Assembly (NCBI GenBank): GCA_015698045.1
Contig: BLAL01000356.1
Coordinates: forward strand, 1,798,001 to 1,862,000
Direction of reading: 5' to 3'
From: Rhizophagus clarus
Lineage: Eukaryota; Glomeromycota; Glomeromycetes; Glomerales; Glomeraceae
DNA length: 64,000 nucleotides
Shown: one piece after another, positions 11,523 to 22,382 of the stretch
Layout: each line of letters starts with the position of its first letter
Position numbering within the stretch: the stretch's first letter is position 1
Notes under the pieces: generated by a model
What the model saw: the letters and a program-made list of their open reading frames with translations, nothing else
Databases searched by the model: none
Told to the model about the DNA's origin: nothing
Program-made: the position numbers and the translations under genes

Positions 11523-12109
11523 TTTTTTTTTTTTATTAAATTATAAAAACATTATTATTTTTTTTTTTATTTATTTATTTACAAAAATAGTACTTTAAGG
11601 GTTAGAATTATTTATTTATATAGATTTATGTTAAAAAAATTCTTTTTATTTAAAATTCAAATAAAAATTTCACGTTTGTTTGTTTTAAAGCATTAATTTT
11701 TTGAAACGAGTTTATTCCAGCACTAACTTTATTAGTAGTAATGTTTATGCATAAGCTTTTTGTAACAGTTTTGTGAAAAGTTTATATGTCCAATATAATA
11801 AAATAATTTCTGTGTAACACTGACGTTTAGATTAGCATGCATAAATAATTTTTGAGTTGAAACTCATGCGTCAGTTCTGCGCCTGATCTATACTTAACTG
11901 TTAATTGTTAAGTCCGGTTGTATAAAAAATTTGCGTTTAAGTGTTGGATGATTAACTTTTTTTGGTAAAAAATTTTTCCTTTATTTATTTTAATGAGTAA
12001 ACTATTCATCACACATACTATTAATATTAATTTATTACGTGATTTATTGTCACACATTTGTTTAAATTTTTTATTAATCATTAATATGTTTTTAACAAAA
12101 AAAAAAAAG
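11523..12109. other. Intergenic, AT-rich, nothing recognised
   Basis: T-rich 3' flank of the kinase/Sel1 gene. No coding frame or RNA gene is seen. Confidence 0.6.
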
Positions 12110-12430
12110 TATAAAAGAAATGAAAAATAGTGTAAAGGAATGGAAGTGAGTGTAGCGAAACGTAAAAATAGGTGTAGAGGAACAAAAAAAAAAAAAATGA
12201 TGGGTGTAAAGAAATGAAAAAAAAAAAATAATAATAAATGTAGAGAAACGAAAATGATGTGAAAGAATAAATGTTAATGGAATAAAAAAAATTAAAGTAT
12301 AACGGAACGAAAAAACATCTGTTAATGGAGCTAAAATAAAATAAGTGTAATGGAACAAAAAAGTGAGTGTAATGGAATGAAAAGAAGGTGTAAAAAACGA
12401 ATAGAAAATGGAAAGAAATAGTAAAAAAAT
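12110..12430. repeat. Degenerate purine-rich tandem repeat
   Basis: About 320 bp of a loosely repeated unit near GTGTAAAGGAACGAAAAA, roughly 18-22 bases long, with variable A runs. The minus-strand open frame across it is Phe/Ser/Thr-rich low-complexity sequence and not a gene. Confidence 0.7.
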
Positions 12431-13203
12431 TTTGTTGGTGTTATTCTGAAGCAAAAACAATAAAAAAAAAATAATAAGGAAACGGAGGAGTTATTGTGTC
12501 TTAATAATTGGTTCTATTATCCAAATCTTCAAGTTAATCCTTAGTTTTTTACGATTTTAATTCATGAAGCTTGAGTGGTTTAGAAACGAATAACAGAGAA
12601 ATCTAAAGCAAATAAATAAATAAATAAATATAATCGTCTTCTTTACCATATATAATACACTCCTTCTTGTTTTCCATATTATTTACTCGCAGCCTTCCTA
12701 GTAGTATCAAGTAACATTGATTCATATTCAGAGTGTAGTCAAATACGTAGCCATGTGAAGTATAAGTAGTTTTCCGGTTAGGAACCTTTGACCGACACCA
12801 CTTAGACCGACCGCCTTTTGACGACACATTTAATTGATCAGACTAACAAAATCCAAAATTAACTTTTTATAATGATTTATCTAAAAAATAAATTGTAAAT
12901 TATTTATTTATATTATATATTACAATTGCTTAAATTTATTGGTCAAACGATCGGACGAATCGACCAGTCAAACGGTAGCTTTGATTTTGGTATTGTTGCT
13001 GATCATTTTCTAAGTAGTTTAACGAAAACTTGATAGGCATCGCAAATAAAAAGATATATCCCAATTAACTTTCGCATGAGGTGATAAAGCTAATAAAGTT
13101 TTTTTTATTAAAAATATTATGAAGAAAATAATAATACATGGTAATTATAAAATTAAAAAATACACATTAAATAAAAAATTAATATTAAAACCCTATAAAG
13201 TAA
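12431..13203. other. Intergenic with an AAAT microsatellite at 12610-12631
   Basis: It contains six AAAT units at about 12610-12631. A 74-codon minus-strand open frame (12603-12827) has no recognisable motif and I do not call it a gene. Confidence 0.5.
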
Positions 13204-13256
13204 AGGAGTTGTCTAAATGCTACCCGCGCAACCTAGGCAGCACTTAGACAACTCCT
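13204..13256. other. Strong 18-bp stem hairpin
   Basis: AGGAGTTGTCTAAATGCT (13204-13221) pairs with AGCACTTAGACAACTCCT (13239-13256) with a single G-T type difference, around a 17-base GC-rich loop. It stands out from AT-rich surroundings. No TIR element or gene explains it. It could be a small-RNA precursor or the relic of a MITE. Confidence 0.55.
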
Positions 13257-13596
13257 GCAAGAAATAAATAATAAAGTAAACGTTAGTATCACGTTTATCT
13301 TCAAAAATAAATATAAACATATATTATTAAAAAAAAAACCATCCTGGCTGGTCAGTCCTCGCCTGCTCTTCTTTGGTTCTTTGATCTTCTTTTGATTATT
13401 CTTCATGTTCTTCTATATAAAATAATTAATTATTTTGATTGTTTATCATCTTAATTTGATGATAATCCATTTTCAATTACCTATGCAATGGATGGGACAC
13501 CCCAAACATCTGGGTCTCTTCCTTGGTCTTTCATTATCCCCCTACATGACAAATGTTAATTATCAAAGAGTTGGATATATTTAAAGAAAATGGACC
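13257..13596. other. 3' flank of the minus-strand gene
   Basis: No coding sequence is recognised. It is probably 3' UTR and spacer of the gene ending at 13597. Confidence 0.4.
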
Positions 13597-15304
13597 TCAT
13601 ACATCATCTGAAGCTCCGGAAGAATCCACTGAATCCATTTCAACATTTCCAAATTCCACATTCTCATCTCCAAGATCCACCGTTTCGTCATGTCCAAAAT
13701 CCACATTTGACTGTTGTGAACGTGCTGGTGAGTTTGGAGGACGAGATGTTGATCGTTCTGGAACCTATAGATATATAAAATATAAGTAAATGATGGTTAA
13801 ACTAATGTTTATTTAATTTATACTTACAGGTTCTCTATGTCGTTTTTTTGATGTATGACAACGATTTGAGAGTCCTGCATAAGTAACCCGCTTTACAGGT
13901 CGGAGGGTTCGAATATCACTCATGGTAGCTGCCGATAACCTTTGCCTTCTCCAAATGGCTTGGACTCCTATTTATTCAATGGCAACCTTAAGAAATCATT
14001 GTTATACTAGTTATTAGTGATATTATATTGAACTTACTTATAGGTTCCGGCTGAGATATATTTAATTGCCTGACACCTTCTGTTAAATCCGGAGTTTCAT
14101 TATCAATATCCAGAATTTCCTCTTCCTCCTATAATGTAAAAAAAAATGAATTCTACTCTGGCATAAAAAAAGGTTATGTATACATATAAATGCCATTTAC
14201 CTGAAAATCAAGGAGGTGAGGGCTATCAATATTAGAAGGCTCAGCTTCTTCTATTGGAGCAGGAGGATCATGAGCATCATATTCATCCTCCTCATCCAAG
14301 TTGCATTCCCATCTCTGTGCAATAATGCTGAGATTGCCCTCTACCACTTCTATTAGGGCATTAAGACGATCTCTCTCTTTTCTCTAAAAATAAATAAGAT
14401 AGTTTAGCAAAGTTATTGTGATTACTGCTACATTGTCAATCATATCTTGTATTTACCAACGTGCACTCCTCCTCAACATCTTTCCAATAATTTTCCAAAC
14501 CAGAACGTTCTTTATTAACCTATTAAGAGAAGGGTTGATTGTTAATAGTGCACAGAATTTTATTTAGGATAAAGAAGGTACATAACCAACTCCTCCTTGA
14601 GAATCAGTAGACTTTACCACGACAAAGTTAGGGTACCCATGCAGGAAAAGTTGGGGATGGTTACCAACAGTAACTGCACAGTAATTCTCCCAATCCGAAT
14701 GAGAGCAGAAGAGGAGTTCCCCACCCTTTGCAAAATAAAAAACAACGCACCTTTTCTAATAATTCATCTTCCAATGTTGCTTCTTCAGAAAATCTGCGGA
14801 ACCAAGTGATATCAAGTGACTTCCAAGCAATAGTGCCTGCTTCAGCTAATGAAGAGGCAACAACCACCTCTCGGTAACGACGAAGGAAGCCTGAATATGA
14901 GGGATTTACTTGGTCTTTTAAATAAGTGTTGAGTTCTATAAAGTTGAAAATTTTGTGGATTTGTAGGGAAAATAAAAGGATAGTTAGTGTCCATATCATT
15001 GGAATTAATGTCGTATTTTGCTAAGAATTCCTCAAAGCTGGGGTCTGAGAAAAAGGAGCGGTCCTGGTTTTCCTTGAGATTCTTGGCCTCTTTTGCATTG
15101 CAAATCTCACAGCTGGTCCGAATATCGACCGACAATTATTTCTTCACCAAGTATTGCTAAATCATCCTGTCGAGTTTCAGCTTTTGTTCCTTCAAGTGAA
15201 ACAATAAGGGTATCCGTATCCCAGCTAAATTATAATAAGAACTTACCAGTATATCCTGGATAAGTTTTTACATTATCAACTGGGATTCCTCTAGCAGACG
15301 ACAT
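13597..15304 (-). CDS. Multi-exon hypothetical protein with coiled-coil and acidic tail
   Basis: Five downstream exons on the minus strand join in one frame with GT-AG introns: 14519-14457, 14383-14201, 14128-14038, 13967-13828 and 13764-13597 (stop at 13597-13599). They encode a charged, probably coiled-coil stretch (VNKERSGLENYWKDVEEE, RKERDRLNALIEVVEGNLS), an acidic part (DEEDEYDAHDPPAP), a basic segment (RTLRPVKRV, HTSKKRHREP) and an acidic Ser-rich end (SVDSSGASDDV). Upstream, coding-like stretches include CEICNAKEAKNLKENQ (15120-15073), FSDPSFEEFLAKYDINSND, and GFLRRYREVVVASSLAEAG followed by WKSLDITWFRRFSEEATLED (to 14751). A possible extra exon near 14690-14600 reads TVGNHPQLFLHGYPNF. 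An ATG at 15304 (MSSARGIPVDNV) is a candidate start, but I could not join all 5' parts in frame, so the 5' half is uncertain or broken. I do not recognise the family. Confidence 0.55.
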
Positions 15305-15451
15305 CGTTTTGAATATTTTGAATAAAAACGAAAAATAAAAAACAGTGAAGTTATGATATTAAAATAGTAAAAAAAGTCTTGTAAGATCGTTTTGTTGTTT
15401 AGAAATTTTTTTTTCAAAAGTGTATAAGGGTATATATATCCGAAATGAAAT

Positions 15452-15890
15452 GCGAGTTTAATAGTGTGTTCACTGCGTATAAATCGCACATGATTTGTAA
15501 TTTCTCAAGCTATTTTCACAAGCTATATCTCACGATTTCTAATTTAAACACCCACCAATCGCGACAATCACGACAAACGCGAGTTTAATAGCGCGTTTAC
15601 TGCGTAAAAATCGCACATGATTTGTAATTTCTCAAGCTATTTTCACAAGCTATTTTCTCACGATTTCTAATTTACAATTAACACCCACCAATCGCGACAA
15701 TCACGACAAACGCGAGTTTAATAGCGTGTTTACTGCGTATAAATCGCACATGATTTGTAATTTCTCAAGCTATTTTCACAAGCTATTTCTCACGATTTCT
15801 AATTTACAATTAACACCCCGCCAATCGCGACAATCACGACAAACGCGAGTTTAGTAACGTGTTTACTGCGTAAAAATCGCAAATGATTTA
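15452..15890. repeat. Minisatellite, about 130-bp unit, 3.4 copies
   Basis: Units start with GCGAGTTTARTA at 15452, 15579, 15712 and 15845, giving periods of 127, 133 and 133 bp. Each contains CTGCGTAWAAATCGCAC, CTCAAGCTATTTTCACAAGC and CCAATCGCGACAATCACGAC. The last copy is partial. It lies just upstream of the start of the minus-strand gene. Confidence 0.85.
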
Positions 15891-16799
15891 AAAAAAAATT
15901 GACATAATTTATAAAGCTATTATTTCTCAAGCTAACACGACGATTGAACCACAGAAAGGCGGAATCCTATTGGATGACCATCTCGTAATTTATGGAAACT
16001 CGCTAGCGCTAGGAAGTGTCCTAGAACTGTCGTAGAACTTATTTTTTTTTCTTTAATTTGATATGTATTAATGATGTAACAATTAATCTATAACATTTAA
16101 ATAAATAAATAAATATCTAGTACTAATATGTAAAACCCCCTCTCAAACGAGCCAGTTGCTGCCAGCCCTATAGTATTACCACTAAGAAGCTACGGCCGTT
16201 TAATGAACAATTCAGAGATATGGGAAAACTTAAATTTAGAATCAAAATGCGCAAAGTTAGAAGGTGAATCTCGCCAATTCGAGAGCTATGAGCCTGAGTG
16301 AAGATAATTAAAGTCAACCGCAGAGTACGAGGTCGGTTAGAAGTAGGTGTGTCGTAGTGTGAAGAAAATTTACATGTTGTTGATGATAATTTCTATTTGG
16401 GTGAGTATGATTAACGCTTGGGTGAGTGTGGTGAATTGGTCGTGTAGTTGAGACTTCACGTGATTCACGTGACTGAAAAGCGCTGTCGGGTAATGCGTCT
16501 TGCTTTTTCCGTCTGGAAAAGAAGTCACGTGACACATCTTCCAGTATTTCCGGTGAAATCGATAAAAAATTTAGTATATATATAGATCAGGTCGTCTTCG
16601 AAGTGACGAACGTGTGAATCAGATCCGTTAGTTCTTACGGGATTAGGTTATGTATTAGAAGATAAATTGGGTGTGAATTGCAAGTGACGTGTTGAAAATA
16701 AATTGAGCGTGAGACATATGGCTTGATATCGTAGTTAAAGCAACATCGGTATTGGATTCCAAAAGTGAAATGAGATAGGAGCATAATTGTTGAAGGTCT
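15891..16799. other. Spacer with AAAT microsatellite at about 16098-16114
   Basis: No gene is recognised. A short AAAT run at about 16098-16114 resembles the LINE tail at 3268-3292, but the sequence before it does not match that LINE 3' end. Confidence 0.4.
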
Positions 16800-17190
16800 G
16801 CTGCAGAAACATTCAAAAGGTGTTGTGGCAGAAATCCCAGTGTGAGTTGTTGTAAAGTCGTGAATTACATTCCATACACGTGCTAGTGCAATTTCTTTCT
16901 TGGATGTCCGCCGTCGATGAATTGTGGCTGAAGTTCTTGATTTTAAAACCAGTTAAGTGGTCATTAAGCTGACTACGGGGATTGTTATCTGTTGATGATA
17001 AAACCACTTATTGGTGGCCTGCCAGTCTACTTTGTATTCATTGGCTAAAGTAAATAAATGTTTCTTGCTATCCTTAATAATTTCATCTAAATTTTTAATA
17101 AAGCCTCTGCAACTAGGCTTAGTATCTTCTTGTATTATCAATATTCTTCTTCCATAGTTTAATAAAGATCGTCATCTAAATTCAAATATG
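16800..17190 (-). mobile_element. LINE ORF2 C-terminal fragment
   Basis: Minus-strand frames read EYKVDWQATNKWFYH, then LTGFKIKNFSHN and CMECNSRLYNNSHWDFC. These match the LINE at 2290-2520 (NWELTKDWIAYS, HTGFKIKNLGH, CILCNSITASNTHWGLC), including the CX2CX8HX3C knuckle. The two parts are in different frames and neither the RNase H nor the 3' tail is present. It is a short dead fragment. Confidence 0.7.
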
Positions 17191-17876
17191 CATCGCAAAG
17201 ACCTTTTTTTCAACTTAATAGAGTGCTGACTGCGTGTATACAGTATATAAAAAATTTGGCCAGTCACCTCCTTTTTGGATTACGAAGGTTACGAAAGTTA
17301 CAAAGGTTTTGGAGGTTTCGCCTACATTACTGTGAAGATAAAATTATGAAATTCTCAGGATCATACATACAGTATATAGCTATCAAATGACTACTAATTG
17401 CAGCTTTTTTATACTAAAATGCAGCTATTTTAAATTCGTGTTAACACTTAGTATTTCATTTCTATAAAGCCAACCTAATTTAAACTGTCCTATTGCATAA
17501 TTTTTATTGGCCAAATTTTATAATATTCAAATGCCAGTTATCACTTTTGTGTTGAGCATGACATATAACTTAAACTATGGTTATCATGTCTTATTAGTTA
17601 CTAATAATGTTACCATATTATTGTGCACGAAGTATTATTTTATTAAAACTTACGGGAGAAAACTTATCGTCCAAAGATTCAATTAACTCCGGTAAAATTT
17701 AATTAAATGATTTCTTATATTTTTGGATAAATTATGATAATGCTTAATTAATTTTACATGATATCTTTTTAGAATTAAATTATCACGTCTGCTAGTTCCA
17801 AAGAGACTGGAGCTTAAAAGAAAGTAAAAATCAGAAGGATTGAGTTTTATGTTTAAAAACTTACCAGAACGACTTC
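17191..17876. other. Intergenic, nothing recognised
   Basis: AT-rich spacer. A TATACAGTATATA palindrome lies near 17240 and a similar one near 17372. No coding frame. Confidence 0.5.
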
Positions 17877-17878
17877 CC

Positions 17879-17990
17879 CTGCCGTACGAAAAAAGAATGT
17901 CCGGAAAATGTCTACGAAAATGTCCGGAAATTGTCTGCTTATTTTCCCGGACAATTTCAGCATGAATTCTGGATGCATTTTTTTCGTAGG
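17879..17990. repeat. Small inverted-repeat element (putative MITE)
   Basis: GCCGTACGAAAAAAGAATG at the left end is inverted as CATTTTTTTCGTAGGGC at the right. Between them the motif ATGTCCGGAAAATG recurs with a reversed copy TTTTCCCGGACA. No clear target duplication is visible, so the borders are approximate. Confidence 0.5.
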
Positions 17991-18207
17991 GCTGGTAACC
18001 TATGTGAAAAAGGCTGACATACTAATCAATTTCAACATAAAGGCTTATAGAGTCATTAAAACACTTAAAAGAGAACATTACTTGATCGGTTATTTCGAAA
18101 GATATTCGGGTATGTTATTCACACTGAAACAGATAGAGAATATAGAACAAAGATGGTCTCGCGTTGAACCTTTCAGGAAAAAAACATCAATCAAGTTCGT
18201 CAAATAA
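17990..18207 (+). pseudogene. Gene fragment of unknown family (C-terminal part)
   Basis: An open stretch right after the small inverted repeat reads GLVTYVKKADILINFN, KTLKREHYLIGYFERYSGML, FTLKQIENIEQRWSRVEPF and ends KKTSIKFVK with TAA at 18205-18207. It has normal amino-acid variety, unlike the surrounding low-complexity frames, but no start of its own. The open frame beginning at 17908 only reads through the MITE. It is probably the last exon or a relic of a gene. I do not recognise it. Confidence 0.35.
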
Positions 18208-19979
18208 AAACCGAAAAATAAGGCGAAAAGAAACGGAAGAAATGAAAGAAGTCGAAGGGTTTAACTGAAATTTTTAATAATAATTAATGGAAATTTAAAA
18301 ATTTTAGTGTAATTGCAGGATTTTGTTAGAGAAAAAATATCGCGTAGAATTTAAGTTTTCGCTTTGTAGCCGGCTACATCCTGGGCATTTCATTTTTTTT
18401 TACCCTTACCCTTTCATTTTTTTCTCCTTCCGCCTTCTTTTTGGCTGTATTTCTTTTTAGTTTAGTATTCGCTTCTTAGTGTAGTCTTTAGATAGGTATT
18501 ACTTGCGTAAATAGTTTGTCATTTACTAAACAATATGACTGTTATATACCCTAGGGATACTAGTGTAAGTTATGAAGGCGACTGTTTTGTAGCCGTACAA
18601 TGCATCAGCCCTAAACGGTTTAACAAATGGATAATATAATACTTAATAATAAATACTCATAATATAGTCATATTCATCATCCGTTTTAAATGGTGTGGAA
18701 GGGTCGTTAAAGCATTGCATCTGGAAGAAAAACATTTATCAACTCCTCTATCAAATAGGTGGCATATTGTAAATAATATTGTTTATCGTTTTAACAAGTC
18801 AAGATCCACATTTTTTCTATTTGTTCGTGGGAGAATATTCCTGAATATTCAATGTACCATTTCTTTCGTTCCTACACCCATATTTAACAAAGTTGCATAG
18901 TTTCTTACGTGCTGCACTAGATGATAATCAATATGCTAATTTGGAAGGTTCTCGAAATCTTTAAATGCCTGTTTTGCAATTATTGTTAATAAACGATTCA
19001 TCTAATAAATTACATATGATATTCATTACATACCTAGTCAATTCTTCATTTCGTGCTTCATAATCAAAATTCTCATCCAGAAATTCATAATTTGTATTCA
19101 CCTTATTCATTATGTTATAATTATCTGCATTTTAGTCTCCATATGGTATTTCATTATCTTCATTATTACACTCTATTTCAATACAGTTATTGTTAAGGAA
19201 GATAGCTTCTTGTTTTTATCAAAGTAAAACTGAATATTTACCACTTTCACATAATATATTACGTGGATGTCTTAAATAATAATTATGATATTGTCAATAA
19301 GAAATACATACAACAATTGCGAAACATTATGAAAATAAAACTAAAGTTTTCGCAAAAAGTAAAAACATATTTGTAAACAATAAAATTAAATTTTATAAAA
19401 AATTAAAGTTTATTTTAAATATTATTTTATTTTATTTTATTTATTGGGGATTGAATCATCAGTATGTACAAATAAAAGAAAAATGGGCGGACTCAAAGGC
19501 TCGATTTTTTTTAAATTTATAAATAATTATGTATTAATTTGTCTGATTTTTCAGAAAAATTATTTTTTTATTTATAATGTATTAATAAAAAAATATAATA
19601 TTTTATAATTTATAAATTTTGTATTTTTCTTTTATTATATTTAATGAATGATCTATTCTTGCTAGAAAAAAACTAATACTTTTAATGAACCCCTTGCAAA
19701 ATTTTATCCTAGTTCGTAAAAAACTAATGATATAATAAGTAATGATCTTCAAAATTGATTACATAATTAAAATTGCGATTTTCTTAAAATCATATAATTG
19801 TCCCAGCCCCACCTTTTAGTAAAGAAGAAAAAAAAAAAAATACTAAATTAAAATTATAAATATAAAGAATACACCAAGATAAAATCCCAGCCTCGCTCCC
19901 GAAAAAGTTTATTTTAAATACTAGGAGCATTGTTGCATATATAATAACAGTAACACATGATTAATGAATCGTACTTTTT
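18208..19979. other. Intergenic; faint minus-strand coding traces at 18900-19210
   Basis: On the minus strand short coding-like runs (FLDENFDYEARNEELTRYV, NIICNLLDESFINNN) appear between stops at about 19130-18960, suggesting a decayed gene. The rest is AT-rich spacer. Confidence 0.3.
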
Positions 19980-20154
19980 TTTTAGCGGTTTGCGCTGTTG
20001 ATGCGTGACCTGTTTCTGTTCCTTCGACGCAGTGGTAGCCACGTCTCCCCCCTCTTGGCCTACTGTCCTCGAGCCCCCCCTTTCAGGTGGAGTTCTTATA
20101 GCCAATATTCTTTCAGATGGGTTTATTTCCTAACCCTATTAACCCTAACCCTAA
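19980..20154. other. GC-rich island ending in telomere-like repeats
   Basis: About 130 bp (19980-20110) is clearly richer in GC than its surroundings. A minus-strand frame there reads MAIRTPPERGGSRTVGQEGG then ASKEQKQVTHQQRKPLKKK. It is followed at 20131-20154 by TAACCCTATTAACCCTAACCCTAA, matching the fungal TTAGGG telomere repeat. It may be a piece of a GC-rich mobile element. The telomere-like part could be a repair scar or an interstitial telomeric repeat. Confidence 0.5.
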
Positions 20155-20384
20155 GGAACAAAAGATGGTTATATTAATATTTATTAATTAGGGAACGGTT
20201 TCAGAACCGTTGTTAAGTCCGGAGCACAAATGTGACTAAATGAACCAATCATGTATCGACTCAATTTTTGAGCGGGCACATTTTGTGTGATCTTTACATA
20301 GAAATATATAGTCCTTCGTTACACTCCAGACTAATTAACTTGTCATATAACAATAATAATAAATATTCAAAATTACGTGTATCC

Positions 20385-21912
20385 AAATAAAATAATAGAA
20401 TTCGAATTAGTTTGATTATTTAACAACCAATTATAAATTTCTTGTGAATTTATATTTTAGTTAATAAAATATTTGAAGACTTCTTGTTTTTCTCTTTCTT
20501 TTTCGAAACTATCAATAAGAACAACTGTGTTATCTATCACAAAACTGAACTCGTTCTCATTCAATAACGTAAGAGATTCTATTTCTTTAATATTTATCTT
20601 ATTAAAATTTTGAATAAATTAAATAATTCACTATGTGATAAACTATTAAGTAGCTGTTTACTTGATAATTGATTTGAAATAATTGTTCATTGATAGTCGG
20701 ACGATTATCTGGCTCATCATTCCAACAGTCTAAAAAAATTAGTATATGCACAGTAAAAAAATAATAGTTAGGATTATTCATTGTTCGCTTTAGATAAAGA
20801 ATTTAAAAGATACTAGATGTCGATTTGGTAGATAATAAATCAATTAAAAATCAATTTAAAATCGGTTCAAATTTTAAAATCATACATTTAAAATCAAATT
20901 ATTTTTACCGATATAAGTCTTTACATAATTTTCAGGGGTATTCGCAACGAGAGTTTCTCTAAGTCCCTGTGAAATTTTCAGAACCAAACCAATATTGGAC
21001 GGTTCATTATGAATGGTGGCCGACTGCTAGAAATCTCCCATAAGATCACACCAATGCTATAAATATTACACTTTTTATTTAATGAGTATGGTAACTGAGA
21101 TCAAATATTTTTGGATCAATATAAGAAATAATTTTGATTGAAGATTGGATAATTCTTCAATTCTTTTTGATAATCCAAAACCTGTTAATTTGATGATACC
21201 TTGATGAACCAACATATCATTCGAGTGCTATTATTATATAGATATAATACAAGTCAATTACCAAATTATAATATATGATTCCTTTATCATGCAAACATGA
21301 TACGACATTAGCTATTTGAAGTGCCAAATTTAACTTATCATTCCAACTTAGAATGTCAAAATGTTCAAGTAATTTTGGAGGGTACCACTATCAGCATATT
21401 CCATTACTAAAAAATATTTTTTCAAATCATCATCTTGGTTTCTCTTTAAAAGAAAAAAATGCATTATTAATTTATACAATTTTATTTAAAAAAAATATAT
21501 AATATATTATAATATAACAATAATCATACTTGTAGTAACACCATAAAACCGAGAAATATTCTCATGAAAATCTATTTCATATTGAAGTTTAAGCTAAACA
21601 TAAATGAAATTTTAAATTTAGTAACATAATGTATTTTTAAAACAAGAGATCTATGTTGCATATTATATAATTACTTCTTCAACGATTTCTTTAATCGTAA
21701 CGTTGTTAACGTTAGGAAAAGATTTCAACACAAAATATTTATGAAGATCTTTCCAATTTGCACGGTAAACTTTTCCGAAACTTCCGAAACCAATTTCTTG
21801 AATATTGATGAAATAATTATATTCGAAATTTTCTAAGTAATCTTTTGAAATAGAATCTTCAATCCAATTAATCCACTTATTCGAATTTTCAGTGTTCGTT
21901 ATTATTAGACAT
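20385..21912 (-). pseudogene. Decayed TKL kinase of the kinase/Sel1 family
   Basis: Minus-strand relic. The first exon (21912 to about 21670) has MSNNN.., then a one-base shift, NKWINWIEDSISKDYLENFE, IGFGSFGKVYRANWKD and FVLKSF. Further exons near 21410-21265, 21230-20935 and 20730-20660 keep VMEYADSGT, GFGLSKRIEE, GVILWEIS and WNDEPDNRPTI. The catalytic HRD motif is gone (IIYYNL) and several frames are broken. After the kinase only the helical lead-in remains (QEIYNWLLNNQTNSNS, about 20430-20385) and the Sel1 repeats are missing. It is opposite in strand to its neighbours, so the cluster includes an inverted copy. Confidence 0.75.
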
Positions 21913-22226
21913 TTTTGAGTGCGAAAATAATAATAATTTTTTTTTTTTTTTGCAAATAATAACGCCACTCGTTATAGTTTAATGAACGTTTTTGATCATC
22001 ATTTGATATTACTTTTAAGCAAATGAGGCGTTATAGAACCATATTTTAGATGATATCAAGCGGATATATAATATGGTGAAAGAAAAGAATAAGAGTATTG
22101 ATTAGTTTCAATCACCAGTATATTAGTCTTAAATTCAAAAATATGCAAATAAGTAATTCAGAAGGGATGCGTAGGAAAACTTTCATAAAAGCTGTTTTCG
22201 ATGACAAAATTTGAATTATTGATTAT

Positions 22227-22294
22227 GTCATTACTGTGTACTGCGGTACTGCGGTTAATAGATAATCTGGTGACACTAGGTGGCGCTGTGCGAC
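22227..22294 (+). promoter_or_regulatory. Conserved upstream box of the kinase/Sel1 family, member 3
   Basis: GTCATTACTG, ACTGCGGTACTGCGGTTAA and GGTGGCGCTGTGCGACAATA, ending 89 bases before the ATG at 22383. It matches the boxes at 9078-9141 and 24629-24703. Confidence 0.5.
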
Positions 22295-22382
22295 AATAAC
22301 TGAGAAAAAATATATTTACGTTACTGTGCAGTCTGTGCTTATTATTATTTTTAAATTTTCTTTCAGGTTATTATTATTCATT

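Noticed and set aside
12092-12460. 122-codon minus-strand open frame
   Set aside because: It is a translation of the purine-rich tandem repeat.
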